The notes beneath the pieces were generated by a model, which was not told the origin of the DNA, did no database searches, and was given only the letters and a program-made list of their open reading frames with translations. The translations under genes and the position numbers were made by a program. From Streptomyces sp. ADI95-17 (GTDB taxonomy: Bacteria; Actinomycetota; Actinomycetes; Streptomycetales; Streptomycetaceae): 38,509 nt of DNA. The DNA is taken from NCBI RefSeq assembly GCF_003846175.1, contig NZ_ML123049.1, positions 822,343 through 860,851 of the forward strand. The letters are read 5' to 3'. Positions 31,337 through 38,509 of the stretch are shown one piece after another. How positions within the stretch are numbered: position 1 is the stretch's first letter; each line of letters starts with the position of its first letter.

Positions 31337-32296
31337 TCAGGGCTCCTGACGGGTCACTTTCTCGGAGAGCTGCGTGCAGAGTCGCTTGATCTCGCGATAA
31401 GTGCGGTTCCGCTCGGTGACGACCGCGGCCAGCAGCAGGGAGGTGAGCGCGGTGGTGCCGTTGAACGCCTGGAGAGTGATCATGTTGGTGAGCAGGCCGT
31501 GGTGGGCGAAGGGGCCGGTCATCCGTCCGGCGGCGAGGATCGCGAGCGTGGACACGCCCAGCGCACAGCAGGCGGCGCCGGCCCGCTCGAAGCGGAAGGC
31601 GGCCCAGATCAGGAACGGGGAGACGAGGAAGAGCAGCGAGGCACCGGCGCTGTCGGTGACCAGCACGGTGACGGCGGCGGTGCTCACCGCCAGCGCGGCG
31701 GCCTCCGCCCATCGGGCCGGGCCGATCCCGTACGGCCGGCGGATCCTGCGGACGACGAGCAGGAACGGCGTCACGACCATGACTCCCATGGCGTCGCCCG
31801 TCCACCAGACCGACCAGGTAGACCAGAATCCGGCGTCCGGGAGCGCGCCCGAGACCGCCAGGGCTCCGGTGCCCGCGGTCGCGCTGATCAGCATGCCGGC
31901 CAGCGCCCCCAGGAAGACCAGCGCCAGCGCGTCCCGCAGCCGGTCGACCTCGTTGTGGAAATCCGCGCGACGCAGCAGCAGATAGGAACAGACCGGGGCG
32001 ATCGTGTTCCCGACGGCGATGAGCAGTACGGGCAGTACGGAGGGCCCGATGGCGATGTTGACGGCGAGGGCACCGAGGGCGATGCCGGGCCAGATCCGTA
32101 TCCCGAACACCAGCAGTGCCGCGACCGCGATCCCGGTCGGCGGCCACAGCGGGGTGACCTGGCCGCGCACCAGTTGCTGGAGCAGTCCCAGACGGGCCGT
32201 CGCGTAGTAGCAGGCCGCCACCGCGAGGACCGTCAGGACTTCGACCGCGTGTTGTCGGAGCCGTGCTCTGTCCACCATTCCAGCATCGGCCACCAC
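31337..32296 (-). CDS. MASE1-domain integral membrane sensor, stand-alone
   Basis: A 319-aa protein that is almost entirely membrane-embedded, with about eight helices. The MASE1 signature LQQLVRGQVTPLWPPTGIAVAALLVFG (a Trp-Pro-Pro-x-Gly block) and PGIALGALAVN are present. WWTGDAMGVMVVTPFLLVVR is a second family block. MASE1 is normally the sensory part of a histidine kinase, diguanylate cyclase or PP2C phosphatase. Here it ends after a short charged helix (TERNRTYREIKRLCTQLSEKV) without an output domain. The start is GTG 32296 or ATG 32278. The gene lies 78 nt downstream of a soluble PP2C phosphatase gene, which may be its partner. Confidence 0.83.
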   Translation of the reverse strand: MVADAGMVDRARLRQHAVEVLTVLAVAACYYATARLGLLQQLVRGQVTPLWPPTGIAVAALLVFGIRIWPGIALGALAVNIAIGPSVLPVLLIAVGNTIAPVCSYLLLRRADFHNEVDRLRDALALVFLGALAGMLISATAGTGALAVSGALPDAGFWSTWSVWWTGDAMGVMVVTPFLLVVRRIRRPYGIGPARWAEAAALAVSTAAVTVLVTDSAGASLLFLVSPFLIWAAFRFERAGAACCALGVSTLAILAAGRMTGPFAHHGLLTNMITLQAFNGTTALTSLLLAAVVTERNRTYREIKRLCTQLSEKVTRQEP

Positions 32297-32374
32297 GCCG
32301 CTGTGTGCCGCCGGGGGCGCGCGGAGCCGGTGAACGCGGTACGTCCCCCGCCCCTGCCCGGGTACGCGAACGGG

Positions 32375-33220
32375 TCAGGCCCCGTCCACCGGCCGGGTCG
32401 TCCCCGGCGGGCCGTCGTAGCGGACGACGAGCACGGCGGCGTCGTCCTCGTGACCGGTCAGGTCCGCCACCTGGATCACCCGCTCGGCCAGCTCGCCGGG
32501 GTCGGCCCCGTCGGCCGCGGCGACCACCTCCGCCACCGCGTCGAGCCCCTCGTCGATCGGGTACGACGGCCCCTCCACGACCCCGTCGGTCAGCAGGACC
32601 AGATACCCGGGCCGCACCAGCCGCCGGCGGGTCACGGGGTACCACTGGTCGTGCAGGATGCCCAGGGGCACCCCGCCGTCGTCCTGGGAGATGCCGGAGT
32701 CGCCGTCGTCGGTGCCCCATACGATCGGCACGTGTCCGGCGCGTGCCACGAACAGCTCGCCGCTGTGCGGGGCGATGCTCACCAGGCAGCAGGTCGTGAA
32801 CAGGTCACCGCCCAGCGAGATCAGCAGATCGTTGGCGCAGGACAGCACCGTGCCCGGGTCGGTCGTGACGCTGGCGAGCGCCCTGAGGCTGGCGCGGGCC
32901 TCACCCATGAAGGCGGCGGCCTCCACCCCGTGCCCCTGCACATCGCCGATGGTGATCCCCGCGACCCCGTCCCGCATCGGGAACGCGTCGTAGAAGTCGC
33001 CACCGACAGCCATTCCGTCCTGCGAGGGCGAGTACCGGGCGCCGATCCTGATGCACGGGAAGTCGGGCAGCTCGGTGGGGAGCATGTGCCGCTGCAGGGC
33101 CAGGCCCATCTCCGCCCGGGCGCGCTGGAGCCTGATGTTCTCCAGGGCCTGATCGACAAGACGCCCAAGAGTGAGGAGGAGCTCCTGGGTGTTGTCGGAT
33201 GTGTTGCGGTGTCGGTGCAT
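32375..33220 (-). CDS. PP2C-type protein phosphatase (SpoIIE domain)
   Basis: A 281-aa phosphatase consisting almost only of the SpoIIE/PP2C_2 catalytic domain. A short N-terminal helix, LLLTLGRLVDQALENIRLQRARAEMGLALQRHMLP, forms a coiled-coil linker of the type that normally joins a sensor domain. Metal-binding motifs: GGDFYDAF (73-80), IGDVQGHGVEAA (91-102), LLTDGVVEG and the C-terminal EDDAAVLVVRYD. In Streptomyces such enzymes dephosphorylate anti-anti-sigma factors. ATG 33220 is preceded by AGGGA; the longer open frame is low-complexity. No sensor domain is attached; the MASE1 gene follows on the same strand. Confidence 0.88.
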   Translation of the reverse strand: MHRHRNTSDNTQELLLTLGRLVDQALENIRLQRARAEMGLALQRHMLPTELPDFPCIRIGARYSPSQDGMAVGGDFYDAFPMRDGVAGITIGDVQGHGVEAAAFMGEARASLRALASVTTDPGTVLSCANDLLISLGGDLFTTCCLVSIAPHSGELFVARAGHVPIVWGTDDGDSGISQDDGGVPLGILHDQWYPVTRRRLVRPGYLVLLTDGVVEGPSYPIDEGLDAVAEVVAAADGADPGELAERVIQVADLTGHEDDAAVLVVRYDGPPGTTRPVDGA

Positions 33221-33344
33221 GGCGTCCCTGCACGGTGCGATGCGATGGGCTCCTTCTGAAACCTTAGCCCGCCTGCTGCCATCCGCAGCGGGCCCGTGGC
33301 CGGGGCACGGAGCCCGCGGCGAACGGCCGGGGGCTGCTGGAGCG

Positions 33345-33743
33345 CTACTGGATGAACCGGGGGAGCCACCTGGCCCGGTACCCGGGATGGCCGGCGTGTT
33401 CCGCGGCCAGTTGCCGGACGGCGAATCCCAGCCCGACGGCCCGCCCGGACCGGAAGTCCTGGTCCGGGCGGTCGGTGTCCAGCCCGGCGACCTCCGCGTA
33501 CTCGTTGAGGAGCACCCTGCTCGTCTCGATGCGGCGCATCGTGCGTGCGGGGTCCTGGAAGGCGATGTGCTGGTCGAAGCCGAAATTCCGCACGCTGAAC
33601 GCGATGCCCCCGGAGCGGTCATGGACCTCGCCGGGCACATCGGCCGGGCACCGCCAGCTGTCGCCGCCCGCCGCCTGCGCGATGCGTTCCTCCTCGGCGA
33701 GGCGTGCGCGCACGAAGTCGATCATGTCGGAGTTGTCTGTCAT
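33345..33743 (-). CDS. DUF6221-family protein
   Basis: A 132-aa protein of the DUF6221 type, known from Streptomyces and often found in accessory regions. The layout fits: DMIDFVRARLAEEERIAQAA at the start, then FDQHIAFQDPARTMRRIETSRVLLNEY (the HIAxxDPARxLxxxxxxR block), and GLGFAVRQLAAEHAGHPGYRARW at the end. The function is unknown. ATG 33743 has AAGGA about 11 nt upstream. It has no obvious link to the phosphatase gene downstream. Confidence 0.75.
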   Translation of the reverse strand: MTDNSDMIDFVRARLAEEERIAQAAGGDSWRCPADVPGEVHDRSGGIAFSVRNFGFDQHIAFQDPARTMRRIETSRVLLNEYAEVAGLDTDRPDQDFRSGRAVGLGFAVRQLAAEHAGHPGYRARWLPRFIQ

Positions 33744-33841
33744 CGGGTTCCGAGTCCTTCATCATCAAGGCCTGGTTCCGGGGACGGCGCCCGCAAGCCG
33801 GTTGGGCCCCAACATACTGGGCGGAGCGGGGCGGAAACGCG

Positions 33842-33877
33842 GAAGGACCCGGGTGCTGGGGAGCACCCGGGTCCTTC
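33842..33877. terminator. Strong 16-bp hairpin terminator after pssA
   Basis: GAAGGACCCGGGTGCT (33842-33857) and AGCACCCGGGTCCTTC (33862-33877) are perfect 16-bp arms with a GGGG loop, 19 nt beyond the pssA stop. Confidence 0.9.
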
Positions 33878-33895
33878 TGTGTGTCGTGCGTGCCG

Positions 33896-34753
33896 CTACG
33901 GCAGCTGCGCCGTCCGTGCCTCGCGCCGGTTGTCACGGAAGGAGTTCACCCGCCGGGCCGTCGCGAAGAGCGGGATGACCGCTCCCAGGACCACCTGGAG
34001 CGCGCAGCCGGTCTGGAGGAGCAGCTGCCCGCCGGGGGCGTCGAACGCCCACGCGGCGAGGAGCCCCATCGCGGCCACGATCCAGCTGAGCATCGCCACC
34101 GCGAGGACACCCCGCGGCTTCGGATACTCGACCCGGCTGACCATGAGCCACGCCACTCCGACGATCGCGAGCAGCGTCGGCACGAAGGGCAGCTCCAGGA
34201 GCACGATCGAGACGACCGTGAGCGCCCCGAAGGGGCTCGGCATGCCCTGGAACATGCCGTCCTTCATGGTCACGCAGGAGAATCTCGCAAGCCTGAGCAC
34301 CACCGCCAGCAGCACCACGATGGCCGCCAGCGCGGAGACCCGCTGGTGTGCGTCGTCCGCGACCATGCCGTACACGAGGACGAAGTACGCCGGGGCGAGC
34401 CCGAAGCTGATCAGGTCCGAGAGGTTGTCCAGCTCGGCCCCCATCGGAGAGGAGCGCAGCTTGCGTGCCACGAGCCCGTCGAAGAGGTCGAAGACGGCCG
34501 CCAGGAGCATCAGGATCACGGCGGTGGCGGCGGAGTGCCGGGCCATGCCGCTCTCGTCGCTGCCGGTGAGGTGCGGGATCAGGATTCCGGTGGTGGTGAA
34601 GTACACCGCCATGAAACCGCACGTCGCGTTTCCGAGCGTCAGGGTGTCCGCTATCGACAGCCGCAGAGAGAGCGGCATGTCCTCGCCGGCGTCCTCCTCG
34701 GATTCGGCCTCGGGCACCCAGCCTGCCTGTGTGTCGGGATCAATCACGGTCAA
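33896..34753 (-). CDS. pssA: CDP-diacylglycerol--serine O-phosphatidyltransferase
   Basis: A 285-aa membrane enzyme making phosphatidylserine from CDP-diacylglycerol and serine. The CDP-alcohol phosphotransferase motif is DLFDGLVARKLRSSPMGAELDNLSD: Asp89, Asp92, Gly93, Ala96, Arg97, Gly105, Asp109, Asp113. There are seven residues between the Arg and the Gly, where the textbook pattern has eight. About seven transmembrane segments follow. The first 25 residues are acidic and cytoplasmic. Its start overlaps the psd stop by 14 nt, so psd-pssA form one operon that supplies phosphatidylethanolamine. A strong terminator lies downstream. Confidence 0.92.
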   Translation of the reverse strand: MTVIDPDTQAGWVPEAESEEDAGEDMPLSLRLSIADTLTLGNATCGFMAVYFTTTGILIPHLTGSDESGMARHSAATAVILMLLAAVFDLFDGLVARKLRSSPMGAELDNLSDLISFGLAPAYFVLVYGMVADDAHQRVSALAAIVVLLAVVLRLARFSCVTMKDGMFQGMPSPFGALTVVSIVLLELPFVPTLLAIVGVAWLMVSRVEYPKPRGVLAVAMLSWIVAAMGLLAAWAFDAPGGQLLLQTGCALQVVLGAVIPLFATARRVNSFRDNRREARTAQLP

Positions 34754-35387
34754 TTCGAGTCACCCCCGCGGTGGTGGCCTGGCCGACCTCGACCGCGACC
34801 TCGACACCTTCCGGAAGGTAGATGTCGACCCGTGAACCGAAGCGGATCAGGCCGATGCGCTCGCCCTGCTCCACCTTCGTGCCCTGCGGGACGTACGGGA
34901 CGATGCGCCGGGCGACCGCACCCGCGATCTGCACCATCTCGATGTCGCCGAGCTCGGTGTCGAAGTGCCAGACAACGCGCTCGTTGTTCTCGCTCTCCTT
35001 GTTGAATGCCGGAACGAACCCGCCGGGGACGTGCTCGACCGAGGTCACCGTGCCGGCCAGGGGCGCACGGTTGACGTGAACATTCAGCGGGCTCATGAAG
35101 ATCGCGACGCGGGTGCGTCCGTCCTTCCACGGCATGATGCTCTGCACCACACCGTCGGCGGGCGAGATGACCCGGCCCTGGGTGATCTCGCGCTCGGGGT
35201 CGCGGAAGAACCACAGCATGCCCGCCGCGAGCGCGGTGGTGGGCACGGCTACCGCGGCCCAGCGTCCGGACTTGCGGGCCCGGGCGAGGCTGAGTGCCGC
35301 GGTGGCGACGGTCGGGAGGAGCCACGGCGAAGCTCCGCGCGCAAGGCGGACCCCGCCGCGTGATGCAGAGGTTTGGCTGTCGGGCAT
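34740..35387 (-). CDS. psd: Phosphatidylserine decarboxylase proenzyme (short type)
   Basis: A 215-aa enzyme converting phosphatidylserine to phosphatidylethanolamine. ISPADGVVQSI carries the Asp of the active site, FMSPLNVHVNRAPLAG the conserved His. LIRFGSRVDIYLP contains the self-cleavage site Gly184-Ser185, where Ser becomes the pyruvoyl group, as in the short PSD-B-like class. Two hydrophobic segments lie in the first 62 residues. ATG 35387 is preceded by GAAGG; the open frame begins 36 nt earlier. It is the first gene of the psd-pssA operon. Confidence 0.93.
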   Translation of the reverse strand: MPDSQTSASRGGVRLARGASPWLLPTVATAALSLARARKSGRWAAVAVPTTALAAGMLWFFRDPEREITQGRVISPADGVVQSIMPWKDGRTRVAIFMSPLNVHVNRAPLAGTVTSVEHVPGGFVPAFNKESENNERVVWHFDTELGDIEMVQIAGAVARRIVPYVPQGTKVEQGERIGLIRFGSRVDIYLPEGVEVAVEVGQATTAGVTRIDRD

Positions 35388-35449
35388 GGATGACCTTCGT
35401 AGCGGATGATGCCGCGCTGGCAACGGGGGACGGCGGCTTTTCCGGCGAT

Positions 35450-35478
35450 GTTATCGGTTGCGAGCAACAACTGGGCAA
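35450..35478 (-). promoter_or_regulatory. Promoter of the psd-pssA operon with an internal palindrome
   Basis: Minus strand: TTGCCC (35478 to 35473), 17-nt spacer, GATAAC (35455 to 35450). GTTGC/GCAAC arms (35457-35461, 35464-35468) lie inside the spacer and may bind a regulator. The start codon is 62 nt downstream. Confidence 0.55.
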
Positions 35479-35568
35479 GCCAGCAGCCGAGTCGGACGGT
35501 GGGAAGGCACCGCCCGAGGGTGACAGGGTGTGATCTTCTTCGCGGCTAAATCGCCTCGAAAGGGACAA

Positions 35569-36774
35569 TCACCCCTGGAACCGGTACTCCTCGAGGAGTC
35601 GGCGCCCGATGATCATTTTCTGGATCTCGGCGGTACCTTCACCGATAAGCAGCATCGGGGCCTCTCGGTAGAGGCGCTCGATCTCGTACTCCTTGGAGAA
35701 GCCGTAACCGCCGTGGATACGGAAGGCGTCCTCGACGACTTCCTTGCAGTACTCGGAGGCGAGGTACTTCGCCATCCCTGCCTCCAGGTCGTTTCGTTCC
35801 CCGGAGTCCTTTTTGCGCGCTGCGTTTACCATCATTGCATGGGCGGCTTCTACCTTGGTGGCCATTTCGGCCAGCTTGAACTGGATCGCCTGGTGCTGGG
35901 CGATCGGCTTTCCGAAGGTCTGGCGCTGCTGGGCGTACGAAACACCCAGCTCGAATGCACGCTGTGCGACACCGCAGCCACGCGCCGCCACATTCACCCG
36001 GCCGACCTCTACTCCGTCCATCATTTGGTAAAACCCTCGGCCGGTGGTGCCGCCCAGAACCCGATTGGCCGGAATTCGTAGCCCGTCCATGATGAGTTCG
36101 GTCGTGTCGACACCCTTGTAACCCATTTTGTCGATCTTGCCGGGAATGGTGAGACCGGGCCGGACCTCGCCGAAACCGGGCTCCTTCTCGACCAGGAACG
36201 TGGTCATCGACTTGTGCGGGGCGGTCCCCTCGGGGTGGCCTTCGTCACTCCGGCACAGGACGGCGACGAGCGTGGACGTGCCACCGTTCGTCAGCCACAT
36301 CTTCTGGCCGTTCAGGACGTACTCGTCGCCGTCCCTGACGCCCTTGGAGCTGATCGCCGAGACGTCCGAGCCCAGCGCCGGCTCCGACATCGAGAACGCG
36401 CCCCGGACCTCGCCCAGCGCCATCCGCGGCAGGAACGTGTCCTTCTGCTCCTGGGTGCCGTGCTGCTTGAGCATGTACGCCACGATGAAGTGCGTGTTGA
36501 TGATTCCCGACACGCTCATCCAGCCGCGGGCGATTTCCTCCACACAGAGCGCGTATGTGAGAAGCGACTCACCCAGACCCCCGTACTCCTCGGGGATCAT
36601 CAGCCCGAACAGGCCGAGTTCCTTGAGTCCCTCGACGATCTCGGTGGGGTACTCGTCACGGTGTTCCAGCTGGGTCGCGACCGGAATGATCTCCTTGTCG
36701 ACGAAATCCCGGACCGTGGAGAGGATTTCCTGCTGGACGTCGGTGAGACCGGCGGTCTGGGCGAGTCGCGTCAT
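35569..36774 (-). CDS. Acyl-CoA dehydrogenase, probable methylsuccinyl-CoA dehydrogenase role
   Basis: A 401-aa FAD flavoenzyme. Features are GAFSMSEPALGSDVSAISSKGVRDGDEYVLNGQKMWLTNG (FAD and substrate block), RIHGGYGFSKEYEIERLYREAPMLLIGEGTAEIQ, and the catalytic base Glu379 in the GEGTAE segment. Its place in the ethylmalonyl-CoA block suggests it oxidises (2S)-methylsuccinyl-CoA to mesaconyl-CoA. That step needs an acyl-CoA dehydrogenase; the Rhodobacter enzyme is longer, about 550 aa. The start lies 2 nt after the MaoC stop, so it is co-translated. It is the last gene of the operon on this side. Confidence 0.88.
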   Translation of the reverse strand: MTRLAQTAGLTDVQQEILSTVRDFVDKEIIPVATQLEHRDEYPTEIVEGLKELGLFGLMIPEEYGGLGESLLTYALCVEEIARGWMSVSGIINTHFIVAYMLKQHGTQEQKDTFLPRMALGEVRGAFSMSEPALGSDVSAISSKGVRDGDEYVLNGQKMWLTNGGTSTLVAVLCRSDEGHPEGTAPHKSMTTFLVEKEPGFGEVRPGLTIPGKIDKMGYKGVDTTELIMDGLRIPANRVLGGTTGRGFYQMMDGVEVGRVNVAARGCGVAQRAFELGVSYAQQRQTFGKPIAQHQAIQFKLAEMATKVEAAHAMMVNAARKKDSGERNDLEAGMAKYLASEYCKEVVEDAFRIHGGYGFSKEYEIERLYREAPMLLIGEGTAEIQKMIIGRRLLEEYRFQG

Positions 36775-36776
36775 GG

Positions 36777-37304
36777 CTACTTCTCCACGTTCTTCTGCGA
36801 AGGCTGGTTCAGCTCCGGGCGGCCCGGCTGCTCGCCGCCGCGCTCCTTGATGTACGTCTCGGTGGGGACCATCACCTTGCGGCGGAACACACAGACGAGC
36901 GTCCCGTCCTGCTTGTACCCCTTGGTCTCCACGTAGACGATTCCGCGGTCGCTCCTGGACTTTGACGGAGTCTTGTCGAGAACGGTCGTCTCGCCGTAGA
37001 TCGTGTCGCCGTGGAAGGTCGGCGCGACATGCTTCAGCGACTCGACCTCAAGATTGGCGATCGCCTTTCCGGAGACGTCCGGAACGGACATGCCGAGCAG
37101 CAGGGAGTAGATGTAGTTGCCGACAACAACGTTCTTTCCGAAATCGGTTGTCCGCTCCGCGTAGTTGCTGTCCATGTGCAACGGGTGATGATTCATGGTC
37201 AGCAGACAGAAGAGGTGGTCGTCGTACTCGGTGACCGTCTTACCGGGCCAGTGCTTGTAGACCGCACCGACCTCGAACTCCTCGTATGTGCGTCCGAACT
37301 GCAT
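36777..37304 (-). CDS. MaoC-like dehydratase, probable mesaconyl-CoA hydratase role
   Basis: A 175-aa hot-dog-fold enzyme. QFGRTYEEFEVGAVYKHWPGKTVTEYDDHLFCLLTMNHHPLHMDSNYA contains the hydratase-2 motif in which a Thr/Asn-x-x-x-Pro-x-His arrangement replaces the classical one (NHHPLHMD). The DTIYGETTVLDKTPSKSRSDRGIVYVET segment is also MaoC-like. In the ethylmalonyl-CoA pathway this step interconverts mesaconyl-C1-CoA and beta-methylmalyl-CoA; the Rhodobacter enzyme is about twice as long. Its start is 2 nt after the HpcH-like stop and its stop 2 nt before the dehydrogenase start. Confidence 0.85.
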   Translation of the reverse strand: MQFGRTYEEFEVGAVYKHWPGKTVTEYDDHLFCLLTMNHHPLHMDSNYAERTTDFGKNVVVGNYIYSLLLGMSVPDVSGKAIANLEVESLKHVAPTFHGDTIYGETTVLDKTPSKSRSDRGIVYVETKGYKQDGTLVCVFRRKVMVPTETYIKERGGEQPGRPELNQPSQKNVEK

Positions 37305-37306
37305 GG

Positions 37307-38326
37307 TCAGGCCTCCGGCGCTTCGAACTTGGAGGTGCGCTGCATGCCGGCCGCGCGGCCCTTGCCCGCGATGACCAGGGCCATCTTGCGGCTCGCCTCG
37401 TCGATCATCTCGTCGCCCAGCATCGCCGAGCCCTTCTTGCCGCCCTCCTCGGAGGTGCACCACTCGTACGCGTCGAGGATCAGCTCGGCGTGGTCGTAGT
37501 CCTCCTGCGAGGGCGAGAACACCTCGTTGGCCGCGTCGACCTGACCCGGGTGCAGTACCCACTTGCCGTCGAAGCCCAGCGCCGCCGCCCGGCCCGCGAC
37601 CTCGCGGTACGCGTCCACGTCACGGATCTGCAGGAAGGGGCCGTCGATCGCCTGGAGGTCGTGGGTACGGGCCGCCATCAGAATGCGCATCAGGATGTAG
37701 TGGTAGGCGTCCGCGCCGTAGCCGGGCGGCTGCTGACCGACGACCAGGGTCTTCATGTTGATCGACGCCATGAAGTCGGCCGGGCCGAAGATCAGCGTCT
37801 CCAGACGCGGCGAGGCGGCGGCGATGTCGTCGATGTTCACCAGGCCCTTGGCGTTCTCGATCTGCGCCTCGATGCCGATCTTCCCGACCTCGAAGCCCAT
37901 CGTCTTCTCGATCTGGGTCAGCAGCAGGTCGAGGGCGACGACCTGCTGGGCGTCCTGGACCTTGGGCAGCATGATGCAGTCGAGGTTCTGGCCGGCGCCC
38001 TCGACGACCGTGATGACGTCGCGGTACGTCCAGTGCGTGGTCCAGTCGTTGACCCGCACGACCCGGGTCTTGCCCGTCCAGTCGCCGTTGTTCAGCGCGT
38101 CGACGATGGTGTGCCGGGCGCCCTCCTTGGCGAGCGGCGCGCAGGCGTCCTCCAGGTCAAGGAAGACCTGGTCGGCCGGGAGGCCCTGGGCCTTCTCCAG
38201 GAACCGCGGGTTCGAGCCGGGCACGGCCAGGCACGAGCGGCGCGGACGCAGGCGGGAGGTGCCGTCCCGCAGGGACGTCTCTTGAGGGTGGTGGTGGGAG
38301 ACGGGCGGGCGGTTGACGGCAGTCAT
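37307..38326 (-). CDS. HpcH/CitE-family lyase, probable malyl-CoA/beta-methylmalyl-CoA lyase
   Basis: A 339-aa TIM-barrel aldolase. RRSCLAVPGSNPRFLEKAQGLPADQVFLDLEDACAP is the CitE/HpcH start, with the acidic metal-binding DLED. GIEAQIENAKGLVNIDDIA and LIFGPADFMASI are the second and third signature blocks, and FDGKWVLHPGQVDAANEVFSP the C-terminal one. In the pathway it splits beta-methylmalyl-CoA into glyoxylate and propionyl-CoA. Its ATG overlaps the stop of the ecm-like gene (ATGA), so it is translationally coupled. Confidence 0.9.
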   Translation of the reverse strand: MTAVNRPPVSHHHPQETSLRDGTSRLRPRRSCLAVPGSNPRFLEKAQGLPADQVFLDLEDACAPLAKEGARHTIVDALNNGDWTGKTRVVRVNDWTTHWTYRDVITVVEGAGQNLDCIMLPKVQDAQQVVALDLLLTQIEKTMGFEVGKIGIEAQIENAKGLVNIDDIAAASPRLETLIFGPADFMASINMKTLVVGQQPPGYGADAYHYILMRILMAARTHDLQAIDGPFLQIRDVDAYREVAGRAAALGFDGKWVLHPGQVDAANEVFSPSQEDYDHAELILDAYEWCTSEEGGKKGSAMLGDEMIDEASRKMALVIAGKGRAAGMQRTSKFEAPEA

Positions 38327-38509
38327 GCGGGGACCTCCAGAGGGTCGAGCTTGTTCGCTTTCCGGATCTCGTCGACGATACGGCCGATGATCTCCGTGAT
38401 ACCGAAGTCCTTCGGGGTGAATACGGCGGCGACACCGGCTCCGATCAGGGCCGACGCGTCGGCGGGCGGAATGATCCCGCCCGCGATGACCGGGATGTCG
38501 GCGGCGCCC
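38323..38509 (-). CDS. ecm: C-terminus of a B12-dependent acyl-CoA mutase, probably ethylmalonyl-CoA mutase (partial)
   Basis: The last 61 residues are seen: DIPVIAGGIIPPADASALIGAGVAAVFTPKDFGITEIIGRIVDEIRKANKLDPL. This is the end of the cobalamin-binding domain of methylmalonyl-CoA-mutase relatives (VIAGGIIP, then GxxxxFTPK). Given the HpcH, MaoC and dehydrogenase genes that follow, ethylmalonyl-CoA mutase (MeaA) is the likely identity, although a methylmalonyl-CoA mutase cannot be excluded from this piece alone. The gene continues beyond the window. The ATGA overlap with the lyase gene indicates one operon. Confidence 0.75.
   Translation of the reverse strand, partial: GAADIPVIAGGIIPPADASALIGAGVAAVFTPKDFGITEIIGRIVDEIRKANKLDPLEVPA

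Noticed and set aside
33221..33640. N-terminal extension of the PP2C protein
   Set aside because: Low-complexity Ser/Pro/Arg text that overlaps the DUF6221 gene; ATG 33220 has a ribosome-binding site.
1..38509. CRISPR array, tRNA or rRNA genes, complete insertion element, replication origin
   Set aside because: No spaced direct repeats, no cloverleaf-like segments and no full transposase frame were seen on reading both strands.

Overview
The window is high-GC DNA with GTG starts, overlapping ATGA/GTGA start-stop junctions and long shadow reading frames on both strands. It looks like a Streptomyces (or close relative) chromosome. Supporting markers are a class E sortase, a SARP-type regulator remnant, a DUF6221 protein, a MASE1 protein, a TTA codon in a transporter gene, and an ethylmalonyl-CoA pathway block beside psd/pssA. 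I see no rRNA, tRNA, CRISPR array, replication origin or biosynthetic cluster.

Layout. 1-3033: tail of an FtsX-like permease, a TmrB-like P-loop protein and a HEAT-repeat protein. 3161-10625: one tightly packed operon with a peptide/nickel-type ABC importer (lipoprotein, two permeases, two ATPases) and a gamma-glutamyltranspeptidase-family enzyme without a signal peptide. This suggests uptake and intracellular hydrolysis of a gamma-glutamyl or similar amide compound. 10689-15346: an inositol-monophosphatase-family enzyme, an SDR/MarR divergent pair around a perfect 22-bp palindrome, a nucleotidyltransferase and a phytoene-desaturase-like FAD oxidoreductase.

15361-21600 is a scar-like accessory zone. 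A macro-domain gene is cut off at about 100 codons. It is followed by a hairpin, the first 36 codons of a transposase ended by a stop codon, and a decayed SARP gene. Then come an MFS transporter with a TTA codon and an operator-like repeat, a convergent ArsR-type regulator, a short gene remnant, and a PAS protein with an uninterpretable tail. Gene density is low here and reading frames are broken.

21604-30634: class E sortase, Ada-AlkA fusion plus Ogt (alkylation repair), a TMEM165/GDT1-type membrane protein under a well-formed yybP-ykoY (manganese) riboswitch, a divergent 2Fe-2S ferredoxin-like gene, a sirtuin, a secreted protein with an EF-hand-like loop, a NUDIX hydrolase and a glycerate kinase.

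30699-38509, all minus strand: an SRPBCC protein, a stand-alone MASE1 membrane sensor, a stand-alone PP2C/SpoIIE phosphatase, DUF6221, pssA-psd (phosphatidylethanolamine synthesis), and the ethylmalonyl-CoA block (acyl-CoA dehydrogenase, MaoC dehydratase, HpcH/CitE lyase, ethylmalonyl-CoA mutase C-terminus). The last four genes are coupled by overlaps or 2-nt gaps. Several genes scattered over the window lack a ribosome-binding site and have a TANNNT box 6-8 nt before the start codon, which points to leaderless transcripts.
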